Notes: generated by a model not told the origin, from the letters alone. DNA of 64,000 nucleotides from Streptomyces iakyrus (GCF_000717055.1 NZ_JNXI01000005.1:1-64000); one strand, 5' to 3'. Shown: positions 52,094-61,573, counted from the first letter of the stretch. Program-made: numbers and translations.

Positions 52094-53944
52094 GTGAGTG
52101 GAACCTCCGAAGGGCCGGCGCCCGCGGCAGACCTGGAGCGGCCGGTCGTCACAGAGAGTGAGATCGATACGTCTCCCCGTACCGAGCCGCCGTCCGGGCT
52201 GCCCTACCGCTCCGTCTTCGCGGCCGCCCCGCTCGCCATGGCCGTCGTGGACCGCGAGGGCACGGTCGTCAGCGCCAACGACTCCCTCGCCGCGCTCCTC
52301 GGCGGCAGCCCGGACGGGCTCGCCGGGGCGGTCGCCGCCGACCTGGTCGACCTCACCTCCGACGCGCGCACCTGGCACGCCTACCGCGAGGTGCTGCGCG
52401 GACGGCAGTCCCGGCTGCGCTGCACGCGCCGGCTCAAGCACCCCGACGGGCGCTCGCTGTGGGTGCAGGTGACGGTCGCCCCGCTGGCCGCCGAGGACGA
52501 CGGCGTGCTGCTGTCCGTCACCGACATCAGTGCCCGCCGGGAACTCCAGGCGCGGCTGCGGCACTTGCAGATGCACGACCCGGTGACCCGGCTGCCCAAC
52601 CGCACCCTGTTCTTCGAGCGGCTTTCGGCCGCGCTGGAGGCGGAGTCCTACGAGCAGAGCGGCACGGGCCGGATCGGGCTGTGCTACCTGGACCTGGACG
52701 GCTTCAAGGCCATCAACGACACCCTCGGCCACCGCGTCGGCGACCGGCTGCTGGCCGCCGTCGCCGAGCGCCTCACGCGCTGCGCGGACGAGGCCGGCCA
52801 CGCACGCACCAGCATCCCGCTGGTCGCCCGGCTCGGCGGGGACGAGTTCGCGCTGCTCGTCGAGGACTCCACCGGCACCGAACAGCTGGCCGAACTGGCC
52901 GAATCGGCGCTGCGGGCGATCCAGGACCCGTTCGACATCTCCGGCCAGCGGCTTTCGGTCTCGGCGTCGATCGGCGTCGTGGAGCGGCACGCGGCCGGCA
53001 CCACCCCCACAGCGCTGATGCAGGCGGCGGACACGACGCTGTACTGGGCGAAGACGGACGGGAAGGCCCGCTGGACCCTGTTCGACCCGGAGCGCAACGC
53101 GCACCGCATGACGCGCCAGGCCCTCGCCTCCACGCTCCGGCCGGCCATCGAGCGGGGCGAGTTCCAACTGGAGTACCAGCCGCTGGTCGGCATGGAGGAC
53201 GACCGGCTGCACGGCGTCGAGGCGCTCATCCGCTGGAACCACCCGCAGTTCGGCGTACTGACGCCGAATCGGTTCATCGGACTGGCGGAGGAGGACGGTT
53301 CGATCGTCCCGCTGGGCCGCTGGGTGCTGCGCACGGCCTGTGAACAGGCCCGTCGCTGGCAGCTTGACCACCCCGACGAGCCGCCGATCTTCGTCAGCGT
53401 GAACGTGGCGGTACGTCAGGTCTGGGACTCCGACCTGGTGGCGGACGTGGCGGAGACCCTGGCCGGGACGGGTCTGGCGCCGCATCTGCTTCAGCTGGAG
53501 CTGACCGAGTCGGCGGTGATGGGCTCGGCGGGCCGTCCGCTGCAGACCCTGAAGGCGCTCAGCGACATGGGCGTGCGCATCGCCATCGACGACTTCGGCA
53601 CCGGCTACTCGAACCTCGCGTATCTGAGCCGGCTGCCGGTGTCGGTGCTGAAGCTGGACGGATCGTTCGTGCGCGGCTTCCAGTACGACGACCGGGAGGC
53701 GGCCGCCCGTGCCAACCCGGCCGACGAGGTGGTCGTCGAGGCGATGATCCAGCTGGCGCACCGGCTCGGGCTGACCGTCACGGCCGAGTGCGTGGAGACC
53801 TCGGCCCAGGCGACCCGGCTGCGCAGCATCGGCTGCGACACCGGACAGGGCTGGCTCTACTCCCGTCCGGTGCCGCCGGACCGCATTTCAGAACTGTTGG
53901 GCACGCCGGACGTTCAGGCGGAGGCGGGTGTCGGCAACCCGTAG
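52094..53944 (+). CDS. cdgA: diguanylate cyclase/phosphodiesterase CdgA (PAS-GGDEF-EAL)
   Basis: This protein of about 616 residues controls the second messenger c-di-GMP, which sets BldD activity and the timing of development. A PAS domain (about 35-150, starting [18 protein letters not shown]) is followed by a GGDEF domain with intact GGDEF at about 248-252 and an EAL domain with EAL at about 376-378. The EAL domain also contains DDFGTGYSN for metal binding. Both catalytic domains look active. No membrane segment is seen, unlike several other Streptomyces enzymes of this type. GTG 52094 has GGGAG 7 nt upstream; ATG 52079 is the alternative. The 3' end overlaps the convergent oxidoreductase by 31 nt. 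Confidence 0.93.
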   Translation: MSGTSEGPAPAADLERPVVTESEIDTSPRTEPPSGLPYRSVFAAAPLAMAVVDREGTVVSANDSLAALLGGSPDGLAGAVAADLVDLTSDARTWHAYREVLRGRQSRLRCTRRLKHPDGRSLWVQVTVAPLAAEDDGVLLSVTDISARRELQARLRHLQMHDPVTRLPNRTLFFERLSAALEAESYEQSGTGRIGLCYLDLDGFKAINDTLGHRVGDRLLAAVAERLTRCADEAGHARTSIPLVARLGGDEFALLVEDSTGTEQLAELAESALRAIQDPFDISGQRLSVSASIGVVERHAAGTTPTALMQAADTTLYWAKTDGKARWTLFDPERNAHRMTRQALASTLRPAIERGEFQLEYQPLVGMEDDRLHGVEALIRWNHPQFGVLTPNRFIGLAEEDGSIVPLGRWVLRTACEQARRWQLDHPDEPPIFVSVNVAVRQVWDSDLVADVAETLAGTGLAPHLLQLELTESAVMGSAGRPLQTLKALSDMGVRIAIDDFGTGYSNLAYLSRLPVSVLKLDGSFVRGFQYDDREAAARANPADEVVVEAMIQLAHRLGLTVTAECVETSAQATRLRSIGCDTGQGWLYSRPVPPDRISELLGTPDVQAEAGVGNP

Positions 53945-55032
53945 GCGTCGGCGATGAGTTCGTAAGAGCGGAGCCGGACGTCACCGCCGTGCGCGTTGGC
54001 CGTGATCATCAGCTCGTCGGCGCCGGTGCGCTTGGCGAGGTCGTCCAGGCCCGAGCGGACCTCGTCGGAGGTGCCGTGGATGACGTTGGCGTTCCAGGAG
54101 TCGACGAAGTCGCGCTCCATGGGGCTGAACTCGTAGGCCTCCGCCTCCTCGGGGCTGGGCACGAGGCCCGGGCGGCCGGTGCGCAGCCGGACCATGCTGA
54201 GGGCGGCGGCCAGCACCTGCCGGCGGGCCTCCTTCTCCTCGTCGGCGGCGAGCGCGGAGACGCCGATGAGGGCGTACGGCTCGTCGAGCACGGCGGACGG
54301 CCGGAAGGACTCCCGGTACAGGTCCAGGGCCGGGACGGTGTTCTGCGCGGAGAAGTGGTGGGCGAAGGCGAAGGGCAGCCCCAGGGTCCCTGCGAGGCGG
54401 GCGCTGAAGCCGGAGGAGCCGAGCAGCCAGATCGGCGGGCGGTGCGGGGACTGGACGCCGCCGGGGGACGTGGCCTGGACGGGGCCCGGTACGGCGTGGA
54501 TGCGGCGGTAGGGGTGCCCGTCGGGGAAGTCGTCGTCGAGGAAGCGGGTCAGCTCGGCGAGCTGCTGGGGGAAGTCGTCGGCGCCCTCGTTCAGGCGATC
54601 TGTGCGGCGCAGGGCGGCGGCCGTAGCGCCGTCCGTGCCGGGGGCGCGGCCGAGGCCGAGGTCGATCCGGCCCGGAGCCATGGCCTCCAGCGTCCCGAAC
54701 TGCTCGGCGATCACGAGCGGGGCGTGGTTGGGCAGCATCACACCGCCCGAGCCGAGCCGGATGCGGTCGGTGTGGGCGGCGAGGTGGGCCAGGATCACGG
54801 CCGGGGAGGAGGACGCGACACCCGGCATGGAGTGGTGCTCGGCGACCCAGTAGCGGTGGAAGCCGCGGCGCTCCGCGAGGCGCGCCAGGCCGACGCTGGT
54901 GCGCAGGGCGTCGGAGGCGGTGCGGCCGGCCCCCACGGTGACCAGGTCCAGTACGGAGAGGGGGACGGGGGCGTCGCCCTGTGCCGCGCCGCGTATCTCG
55001 TCCGCCGCGCCGTGTGTCTCGTCTGCCGCCAC
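53914..55032 (-). CDS. LLM-class (luciferase-like) flavin oxidoreductase
   Basis: This 372-residue TIM-barrel protein belongs to the F420/FMN luciferase-like family. The N-terminal [20 protein letters not shown] is followed by [19 protein letters not shown], then [20 protein letters not shown], which is typical of the MsnO8 subgroup of LLM oxidoreductases. The substrate is unknown. It starts at GTG 55032 after AGGAGG. Its 3' end overlaps cdgA on the other strand. It is probably monocistronic, although the small gene at 55125-55394 is upstream in the same direction. Confidence 0.88.
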   Translation of the reverse strand: MAADETHGAADEIRGAAQGDAPVPLSVLDLVTVGAGRTASDALRTSVGLARLAERRGFHRYWVAEHHSMPGVASSSPAVILAHLAAHTDRIRLGSGGVMLPNHAPLVIAEQFGTLEAMAPGRIDLGLGRAPGTDGATAAALRRTDRLNEGADDFPQQLAELTRFLDDDFPDGHPYRRIHAVPGPVQATSPGGVQSPHRPPIWLLGSSGFSARLAGTLGLPFAFAHHFSAQNTVPALDLYRESFRPSAVLDEPYALIGVSALAADEEKEARRQVLAAALSMVRLRTGRPGLVPSPEEAEAYEFSPMERDFVDSWNANVIHGTSDEVRSGLDDLAKRTGADELMITANAHGGDVRLRSYELIADAYGLPTPASA

Positions 55033-55124
55033 GGTGGGGTGCCTCCTGCTGTTGACCGTGTGCTGTCGTTCCGGCTCTAACAGGGGACAGTCTCCGGTTA
55101 TTCCCGGTCACGCACCGGGGGCCG

Positions 55125-55394
55125 TCAGGCGGCCTGCTCCCAGTCGCTCCGGGCGTCGCTCTGCGGGGGCGGCCGGTCGGCCTTCTCGCGGGCCCGCAGG
55201 ACGGCCCATGCGAGGGCGGTCGCGCAGGCGAGCCACCAGGGCAGGAGCCACACGACACCCCACCATGCGGGGGCCGGATGGAGGAGGGCGTCCACGGCGG
55301 CGGCGCCCATGGCCGCGGCCAGGCACCAGCACAGCAGGCGCCCGGACAGCTGGACAGCGCTTGCGGGGGATCTGAACGGGCCCGGTTCGGCCAT
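55125..55394 (-). CDS. small two-helix membrane protein
   Basis: This 89-residue protein has a polar start and two hydrophobic segments (LCWCLAAAMGAAAVDALLHP and WWGVVWLLPWWLACATALAW), followed by a basic/acidic tail. ATG 55394 has AAGGA 8 nt upstream. No family motif is recognised. It lies 92 nt upstream of the luciferase-like gene in the same direction and may share its transcript. Confidence 0.6.
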   Translation of the reverse strand: MAEPGPFRSPASAVQLSGRLLCWCLAAAMGAAAVDALLHPAPAWWGVVWLLPWWLACATALAWAVLRAREKADRPPPQSDARSDWEQAA

Positions 55395-55655
55395 CGGAGA
55401 GTCCTTCACGGCACGACTGGCTGCGGACGTGGTCAGTGTGCACGGAATGGACAACTGGAGGGGAACGCGCTTTCGGTCAACCCAAGAGCCGGGTGATGCG
55501 ACGGAGTTGAGCATTCCTCAGCTTCGGGTGGGACATTGGAGCGACTTTGCCCCGCTCTGCCCCGAAGAAGGGGTAGGACCGATTCCGGCCCCCATGGAAG
55601 GTGCATTCGAGGGCACGGCACCTTCCCTCGACCGGCCCGGGGCACTCGGAGCTCC

Positions 55656-55877
55656 ATGACGACCGAGGCGTACCGGGTGGCGCGAGCGGCCACCCGGCTC
55701 AAGGCGGCGTTCACGGTGGCCGTCGGCATGAATCTGGTCGAATCCCTCTGGGACCCGAGTGGACTCGTCTGGACGGCAGCCCGACGGGCAGCCACCGCGC
55801 TCTTCACCGTCGCCCTCGTCGCGTACGTCGCGCTGCGTCTGCTTCGGTGGCGCCGGACGAGGAGCGAACGTCCATGA
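55656..55877 (+). CDS. possible small membrane protein
   Basis: This 73-residue reading frame has a helical start, one hydrophobic segment (ATALFTVALVAYVALRLLRW) and a basic C-terminus, the usual form of small single-span proteins. There is no clear ribosome site, and the frame continues upstream without an obvious better start. It may be a real small gene but the support is thin. Confidence 0.4.
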   Translation: MTTEAYRVARAATRLKAAFTVAVGMNLVESLWDPSGLVWTAARRAATALFTVALVAYVALRLLRWRRTRSERP

Positions 55878-55931
55878 GATTCCTCGCCACCCGCGACGGG
55901 TGCCGCGGGGGCGAGGGGCAGGTCTCGCGCC

Positions 55932-56663
55932 TCACACCTGGACGATCGGCTCCCTCGTGAACAGCGCCCCCAGTTCCGGCGCGTTCACGCGTCGGTCCGC
56001 CAGGCGCAGGCCCTCCCAGACCGTGACCTGGTTGGCGGTGAGGACCGGCTTGCCGAGTTCCTTCTCCAGGGCCGGGATGTGGGCCGCCGTGTGGAGGGCC
56101 GTGTCGGGCAGGAGGAGCGCCTCGGCGTCGGGGTGGTCGGAGTTCCGGGCCAGGGCGAGGAGTTCGGTCTCGCCCCAGGTGCCGACCTCGGCGGCCGTGA
56201 TGATGCCGGAGCTGCTGACCGACACGACCTCCACACCGGCCGCGCGCAGGAACTCGGCGAACAGCTGCGCCACGTCCTCCGGGTACGTCGCTCCGATCGC
56301 GACCCTGCGCGCCCCCAGCTCCCGCACCGCGTGCGCGAACGCGAAGGACGTGGACGACGCCGGCATGCCGGCCGTCTGCGCCAGGGCGCGGACCTGCTCC
56401 TGCGCGCCGTCCCAGCCGTAGACGAAGCTGCCGCTCGTGCAGGCCCACACCACGGCGTCCGCACCGGCGTGCCGCAGTTCCTGGACTCCCGCCGCGAGCC
56501 GGCCGGCGGAGCCCATCTCCAGCAGCGCGTCCACCCGGTGCGCGTCCTCACCGATGTCGGTGTGCACCAGGTCCACCCGGATGTCGCTGCCCAGCAACTG
56601 CTCGATGCGCGGATAGTCGTCCTCGGCGGAGTGGCCCGGGTAGAGAAATCCCAGTGCTGTCAT
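55932..56663 (-). CDS. Asp/Glu racemase-family protein, EutA/maleate-isomerase-like, single active cysteine
   Basis: This 243-residue enzyme has the two-domain Asp/Glu racemase fold. The first active-site Cys is present in VVWACTSGSF (about 75). The second position, normally a Cys, is Asp in LLLPDTALHT (about 187). The end TANQVTVWEGLRLADRRV is the EutA/maleate isomerase C-terminal pattern. With one cysteine it may isomerise, decarboxylate or cleave differently from its neighbour, or act with it. Its ATG overlaps the stop of the second family member (ATGA). A longer upstream frame lies inside that gene and is not coding. Confidence 0.82.
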   Translation of the reverse strand: MTALGFLYPGHSAEDDYPRIEQLLGSDIRVDLVHTDIGEDAHRVDALLEMGSAGRLAAGVQELRHAGADAVVWACTSGSFVYGWDGAQEQVRALAQTAGMPASSTSFAFAHAVRELGARRVAIGATYPEDVAQLFAEFLRAAGVEVVSVSSSGIITAAEVGTWGETELLALARNSDHPDAEALLLPDTALHTAAHIPALEKELGKPVLTANQVTVWEGLRLADRRVNAPELGALFTREPIVQV

Positions 56664-57475
56664 GTCCAGCCTTCCTGCTGCTGCTCTTCTTCCGGCAGTA
56701 CGGGACCGGGGTCCGCCCCCGGTGCTGCGGGACCGGAACGCGCCGCCGGATTGATCAGCGCTTGGTACGGCCCCACCGCACGGGTACCCAGTCGGCGCAG
56801 TGCCGCCCACATCGTCACTTGGTTGGCCGAGATCACCGGGATGCGCAGCTCGGCCTCCAGCTGGGGGATCACGTCGTAGGTGGGCAGGTTGGTGCAGCTG
56901 ATGAACAGCGCGTCGGCGTCGTCGCGGACGGCCTGCCGGGCCATGTCCACCACCTCGCGGTAGGGGACCTTCCAGATGTGCCGGGTCAGCCCCATGAAGG
57001 CGCAGCCGGAGATCGTGACGCCGGCCTGGGCGACGTAGGCCTCCAGCGACTGCGTCACCGAGACCGTGTACGGCGTCACCAGTGCCACCCGGCGTACGTC
57101 CAGCTCGACGAGGGCCTCCAGCAGTGCGCCGGAGGTGGTGATCGCCGGTACGGCACCGGCCCGGCTCATCGCCTCGCACATCGCCCGCTCGCCCATCGTG
57201 CCGCCGACGAAGGAGCCGGACGTGCAGGCGTAGGCCACGACCTCGGGGGCGATCGCGTTGAGCGTGCGGACCGCCTCGCCGAGCGTCTCGTGCTCGCTGA
57301 CCAGGCGGGCCAGGTCGAGACTCACCTCGACCGGCACGAAGGGGGTGCGGGTCATATGGAGCGAGACCTCGTCCGGCACCCAGCGCCACAGCTCGCGGTC
57401 GAGTGCGAAGTCGAAGGGGGCGACGACGCCGACCCCGCGCTGCGGGCTGGGCCCGCCGAGAAATGAGACGTCCAT
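56660..57475 (-). CDS. maleate cis-trans isomerase / Asp-Glu racemase-family enzyme (two cysteines)
   Basis: This 271-residue paralogue of the downstream gene has both active-site cysteines: CTSGSF at about 84 and SCTNLPTYD at about 194. The end ISANQVTMWAALRRLG is the usual maleate isomerase/EutA ending. Such enzymes use two cysteines to isomerise maleate or racemise or decarboxylate related acids. ATG 57475 starts just before the conserved DVSFLGG; the ribosome site is weak (GAGG). It is divergent from the hydroxyacid dehydrogenase (about 196 bp), and the two racemase-family genes form an operon. The true substrate is unknown. Confidence 0.83.
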   Translation of the reverse strand: MDVSFLGGPSPQRGVGVVAPFDFALDRELWRWVPDEVSLHMTRTPFVPVEVSLDLARLVSEHETLGEAVRTLNAIAPEVVAYACTSGSFVGGTMGERAMCEAMSRAGAVPAITTSGALLEALVELDVRRVALVTPYTVSVTQSLEAYVAQAGVTISGCAFMGLTRHIWKVPYREVVDMARQAVRDDADALFISCTNLPTYDVIPQLEAELRIPVISANQVTMWAALRRLGTRAVGPYQALINPAARSGPAAPGADPGPVLPEEEQQQEGWT

Positions 57476-57671
57476 GGCAGGCACCGGCCTCACGCTGGGC
57501 AACGAGTGTGCAACGGATCGTGGGAACGCCCGTGTTGACGACGGTAGGTTCGGGTGCGAGCGTGGTCAATCCGCCCGGATCACTCCTTGGTCAACACCGG
57601 GTTAACTCGTCGTCACCGACCGGTGCCCGTGGCCGGTCGGACCCGCCGAACGGCTGGAGAAACGGCTGCTC

Positions 57672-58619
57672 ATGCCCACCCCCACCCTTCTCGTCCTGGA
57701 CGCCGAACCCCACCCCCGCCTCGGCCGCCTCACCGGTCGCGCCCGTATCGAGCACACCGACGCGGAGGGGCTCGCCGCACGCCTCCCGCGTGCGGATGTA
57801 CTCCTGGTGTGGGACTTCACCTCGCGCGCCGTGCGGGACGCCTGGCCTGGCGAGGGCCCGCGGCCACGCTGGGTGCATACGGCCAGCGCCGGCGTGGACC
57901 ACCTGATGTGTCCGGAACTCGCCGCCTCGGACACCGTGGTGACGAACGCACGCGGCATCTTCGACCAGCCGATCGCCGAGTACGTCGCCGCGCTGGTGCT
58001 GGCCATGGCCAAGGACCTGCCGCGGACGCTGGAACTCCAGCGGGAACGGACCTGGCGGCACCGCGAGGCGCACAAGATCTCCGGAACCCGGGCCGTCGTG
58101 GTCGGCTCCGGCCCGATCGGCCGGGCGATCGCGCACACGTTGGGGGCGCTGGGCATCACGACCGCGCTCGTCGGCCGTGCCGCGCGCTCCGGCGTGCACG
58201 GCCCGGAGGACCTGGACCGGCTGCTGGCCCGCGCCGACTGGGTGATCGCGGCGGCGCCGCTCACGGACGAGACGCGGGGGATGTTCGACGCCCGCCGCTT
58301 CGGCCTGATGCAGCCGTCGGCCCGGTTCGTCAACATCGGCCGGGGCCGGCTGGTCGTCGAGGACGCGCTCGCCGAGGCCCTGGCCAAGCGCTGGATCGCG
58401 GGCGCCGCCCTGGACGTCTTCGAGGCCGAACCCCTGCCTCCCGACAGCCCGTTGTGGCAGACCCCGGACCTGATCGTGTCTCCGCACATGAGCGGCGACA
58501 CCATCGGCTGGCGCGACGAACTCGGCGCCCAGTTCGTGGAGTTGTACGAACAGTGGGCGTCCGGCGAGCCGCTGAGGAACGTGGTCGACAAGCAGCGTGG
58601 GTATGTACCTGGTCACTGA
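57672..58619 (+). CDS. D-2-hydroxyacid dehydrogenase (NAD-binding)
   Basis: This 315-residue dehydrogenase has the Rossmann fingerprint VVVGSGPIGRAIA (about 142-154), the catalytic Arg in VNIGRGRLV and the His in SPHMSGDTIGW. The Glu lies in the DVFEAEPLPPDSPLW segment. The family reduces 2-keto acids or oxidises D-2-hydroxy acids. It is shorter than SerA and has no ACT domain. The amidase begins 17 nt after its stop, so both are co-transcribed and point to a shared carboxylic-acid pathway. The substrate is unknown. Confidence 0.9.
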   Translation: MPTPTLLVLDAEPHPRLGRLTGRARIEHTDAEGLAARLPRADVLLVWDFTSRAVRDAWPGEGPRPRWVHTASAGVDHLMCPELAASDTVVTNARGIFDQPIAEYVAALVLAMAKDLPRTLELQRERTWRHREAHKISGTRAVVVGSGPIGRAIAHTLGALGITTALVGRAARSGVHGPEDLDRLLARADWVIAAAPLTDETRGMFDARRFGLMQPSARFVNIGRGRLVVEDALAEALAKRWIAGAALDVFEAEPLPPDSPLWQTPDLIVSPHMSGDTIGWRDELGAQFVELYEQWASGEPLRNVVDKQRGYVPGH

Positions 58620-58636
58620 CGTTCCGTGGAGGGTGA

Positions 58637-60049
58637 ATGACCGAGCTCACCGACCTGACCGCCGTACGGCTCCTCGACGGGTACCGCAAGGGCGAGTGGA
58701 GTCCCGTGGAGGCGGCCCGGGCGGCGCTGGACCGGGCCGAGGCGATCCAGCCGGAGGTGAACGCCTTCGTCCGGCTCACCGCCGAGGACGCGCTGGAACG
58801 GGCCCGGGAGTCGGAGGAGCGATGGCGGCGCGGTGAGCCACGGGGGCTGCTCGACGGGGTGCCGGTCACCGTCAAGGACATCCTGCTCCAGCGCGGGGCG
58901 CCGACCCTGCGGGGCTCGAAGGCCGTGGACCCGGCGGCCGGGCGCTGGGACGAGGACGCCCCCTCCGTGGCCCGGCTGCGGGAGCACGGTGCGGTCTTCC
59001 TCGGCAAGACGACGACCCCCGAGTACGGCTGGAAGGGGGTGACGGACTCGCCGCTCAGCGGTGTGACGCGCAACCCGTGGGACCCCTCGCGCACGGCGGG
59101 CGGGTCGAGCGGCGGCAGCGCGGCGGCCGTGGCGCTCGGCGCGGGGCCGCTGTCGCTGGGCACGGACGGCGGCGGAAGCGTGCGCATCCCGGCGTCGTTC
59201 TGCGGGATCTTCGCGCTGAAGCCGACGTACGGGCGGGTGCCGCTCTACCCGGCGAGCGCGTTCGGCACGCTGGCGCACGTGGGTCCGATGACCCGGGACG
59301 CGGCGGACGCGGCGCTGCTGATGGACGTGATCGGGCATCCGGACTCGCGCGACTGGTCGGCGCTGTCCGCCCCGGCCGGCCCGTACACCGACGGTCTGGC
59401 GGGCGGGGTGCGCGGGCTGCGGGTGGCGTACTCGCCCTCGCTGGGCGGGCAGGTGGCGGTGCAGCCGGCGGTCGCGCGGGCGGTGCGGCGGGCGGTGGAG
59501 CGGCTGGCGGAGCTCGGCGCGTACGTCACCGAGACCGACCCGGACCTCACCGACCCGGTGGAGGCCTTCCACACCCTGTGGTTCAGCGGGGCGGCCCGGG
59601 TGACCCAGCACCTCGGCCCGCACCAGCGGGAGTTGCTCGACCCGGGCCTGCGGGAGATCTGCGCGCGGGGCGCCCGCTACTCGGCGCTGGACTACCTGGC
59701 CGCGGTGGACGTGCGGATGGACATGGGCCGCCGGATGGGCCGGTTCCACGACACCTATGACCTGCTCGTCACCCCGACCCTGCCGCTCACGGCGTTCGAG
59801 GCGGGCGCCGAGGTGCCGAAGGGATCCGGCCACCGGCGGTGGACGGGCTGGACGCCGTTCACCTACCCGTTCAACATGACGCAGCAACCCGCGGCGAGCG
59901 TGCCGGTCGGCGCCGACGGGGACGGTCTGCCGATCGGACTCCAGCTCGTGGCCGCCCGGCACCGGGACGATCTGGTGCTGCGGGCGGCCCACGCGCTGTA
60001 CGAGGCGGGGGCGGCCTCCGCCGGCCGGCCTACGCCCTCCGGAAGCTGA
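58637..60049 (+). CDS. amidase (amidase-signature family)
   Basis: This 470-residue hydrolase has the Ser-cisSer-Lys triad: Lys80 in VTVKDI, cis-Ser about 157 in AGGSSGGSAA, and the nucleophile Ser about 181 in GTDGGGSVRIPASFCG. Amidase-signature enzymes release carboxylate and ammonia from amides. GGAGGG lies just before ATG 58637. It follows the hydroxyacid dehydrogenase in one operon and ends overlapping the convergent DUF3830 gene by 20 nt. GatA is a relative, but gatB/gatC genes are absent and the context is catabolic. The natural amide is unknown. Confidence 0.9.
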   Translation: MTELTDLTAVRLLDGYRKGEWSPVEAARAALDRAEAIQPEVNAFVRLTAEDALERARESEERWRRGEPRGLLDGVPVTVKDILLQRGAPTLRGSKAVDPAAGRWDEDAPSVARLREHGAVFLGKTTTPEYGWKGVTDSPLSGVTRNPWDPSRTAGGSSGGSAAAVALGAGPLSLGTDGGGSVRIPASFCGIFALKPTYGRVPLYPASAFGTLAHVGPMTRDAADAALLMDVIGHPDSRDWSALSAPAGPYTDGLAGGVRGLRVAYSPSLGGQVAVQPAVARAVRRAVERLAELGAYVTETDPDLTDPVEAFHTLWFSGAARVTQHLGPHQRELLDPGLREICARGARYSALDYLAAVDVRMDMGRRMGRFHDTYDLLVTPTLPLTAFEAGAEVPKGSGHRRWTGWTPFTYPFNMTQQPAASVPVGADGDGLPIGLQLVAARHRDDLVLRAAHALYEAGAASAGRPTPSGS

Positions 60050-60524
60050 GCGACTCCCCCGCCGCTCCCGACCTCCACAGGTCGTTGCACGCCTCGGCCA
60101 TGCTCTCCAGACCGTCGACGACCTGGCCCCAGACGATGCCGGGGACCCAGCCGACATCGCCGTTCAGCAGCAGGTTGTTGCGCTCGTAGAACAGGGCCAG
60201 GTCGACGAGCGTGGTGCCGGCGCGGACCTCACGGTCGTAGCCGTAGGCCTTGGTGCCCAACTCCGCCCCGGCGAAGGTGAAATAGCACAGATCGCCGGGG
60301 ATCGGGGTAATAGTCGGGTTTTCCAGGGGTGGCTCGGTTTCGGCGAAGGGTGGGAAAAGGGCGTAGATCTCGTTGCGTGCGTACTTCGCGTGGTAGACGT
60401 CCCCGGCCAGCGGAAGGGAATCCCAGACGGCGGCGCAAGTGATCGGCGCGCGGTCGTCCAGCAACCTGGCCGTGCAGGTCACGTCACGCTTGACCAGCGA
60501 GACTTCGATGTAGCGATCAGCCAT
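60030..60524 (-). CDS. DUF3830 family protein
   Basis: This protein of about 164 residues starts ADRYIEVSLVKRDVTCTARL. DAPITCAAVWDSLP-like, DVYHAKYARNEIYALFPPF and GDLCYFTFAGAELG segments resemble the cyclophilin-like DUF3830 family, found beside amidases and Asp/Glu racemases in bacterial catabolic clusters. No catalytic residue is established. ATG 60524 was used; ATG 60533 is an alternative start with no better ribosome site. It is divergent from ehuB (107 bp) and its 3' end overlaps the amidase. It is probably a small enzyme or binding protein for the same pathway. Confidence 0.8.
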   Translation of the reverse strand: MADRYIEVSLVKRDVTCTARLLDDRAPITCAAVWDSLPLAGDVYHAKYARNEIYALFPPFAETEPPLENPTITPIPGDLCYFTFAGAELGTKAYGYDREVRAGTTLVDLALFYERNNLLLNGDVGWVPGIVWGQVVDGLESMAEACNDLWRSGAAGESLSFRRA

Positions 60525-60631
60525 GCCCTCCATGGGAGTGCCCGCCGCCGCTCGGGTCAAGGGCGCCCGGGGCAAGTGGGGGGCTTGAAAAGACCGGAAT
60601 AACTCGGATGCGGTCGGGTAGCCGCGCGCCC

Positions 60632-61573
60632 ATGGCTCCACCACAGAGAAGCCCACACAGAAGCACACTGCGAAGTCCCGGACGCATATCCCGGCCCGCC
60701 TCGGGGCCCACACGCCGGTCGCTGCTCGCGGGGGTGGCGGCGCTCGGCGCGCTGGGCGCCGCCGGATGCAGCCGGGTAGCCACCGCCTCGGACGTCAAGG
60801 GCGGTGATCTGCTCGGCCGGCTCCGGGCGGCGGGCGTCGTCCGCCTCGGCATCGCCGGTGAGATCCCGTTCGGCTTCATCGACACGAACGGCGAACTGAC
60901 CGGTGAGGCACCGGAACTGGCCAAGGTGATCTTCAAGCGGCTCGGCGTCGACCGGGTGCAGCCCGTGCCGACCGAGTTCGGCTCGCTCATCCCGGGCCTG
61001 AACTCCCAGCAGTTCGACGTCGTGGCCGCCGGGATGTACGTCAACCCCGAGCGCTGCGAGCAGGTCATCTTCGCCGACCCCGACTACCAGATGCTCGACG
61101 CGTTCATCGTGCGCAAGGGCAACCCCAAGGGGCTGCGCAGCTACAAGGACGTCGTCGAGAAGAAGGCGAAGTTCGCCACCGGGACCGGCTACGCCGAGAT
61201 CCAGTACGCCGTCGAGGCGGGGTACAAGGAGAGCGAGATCCTGATCGTCCCGGACCAGGTCGCGGGCCTGAACGCGGTCGAGGCGGGGCGCGTGGACGTC
61301 TTCGCCGGTACGGCGCTCACCGTGCGCGAGGTGGTGAAGAAGTCCGCCAAGGCGGAGGCCACCGATCCGTTCAAGCCGATCGTCGGCGGCAAGCCGCACG
61401 TCGACGGTGGCGCCTTCGCGTTCCGGCCGACCGAGTCGAACCTGCGCGACGCCTTCAACGTGGAGCTGCGCAAACTCAAGAAGAGCGGCGAACTGCTCCG
61501 CATCCTCAAGCCGTTCGGTTTCACCGAGGCCGAGATGACGGATCTGACCGCGAAGGAGCTCTGCGGCGGATGA
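60632..61573 (+). CDS. ehuB: amino-acid-type ABC substrate-binding lipoprotein, EhuB-like
   Basis: This protein of about 313 residues is a class III (polar amino acid) binding protein: RAAGVVRLGIAGEIPFGFID and FDVVAAGMYVNPERCEQVIF match the EhuB group that binds ectoine/hydroxyectoine in Sinorhizobium. The N-terminus has a twin-arginine motif TRRSLLAG and the lipobox GAAGC with Cys at about 46. An ATG 24 nt upstream (60608) is also possible. Genes for ectoine degradation are absent here, so the real ligand may be another cyclic or zwitterionic compound. It overlaps ehuC by ATGA. Confidence 0.85.
   Translation: MAPPQRSPHRSTLRSPGRISRPASGPTRRSLLAGVAALGALGAAGCSRVATASDVKGGDLLGRLRAAGVVRLGIAGEIPFGFIDTNGELTGEAPELAKVIFKRLGVDRVQPVPTEFGSLIPGLNSQQFDVVAAGMYVNPERCEQVIFADPDYQMLDAFIVRKGNPKGLRSYKDVVEKKAKFATGTGYAEIQYAVEAGYKESEILIVPDQVAGLNAVEAGRVDVFAGTALTVREVVKKSAKAEATDPFKPIVGGKPHVDGGAFAFRPTESNLRDAFNVELRKLKKSGELLRILKPFGFTEAEMTDLTAKELCGG

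Noticed and set aside
55932..57569. Extension of the first racemase-family protein to 545 residues (a fusion)
   Set aside because: The upstream part is the out-of-frame shadow of the second family member; the start at 56663 gives the usual 240-residue length and an ATGA overlap.
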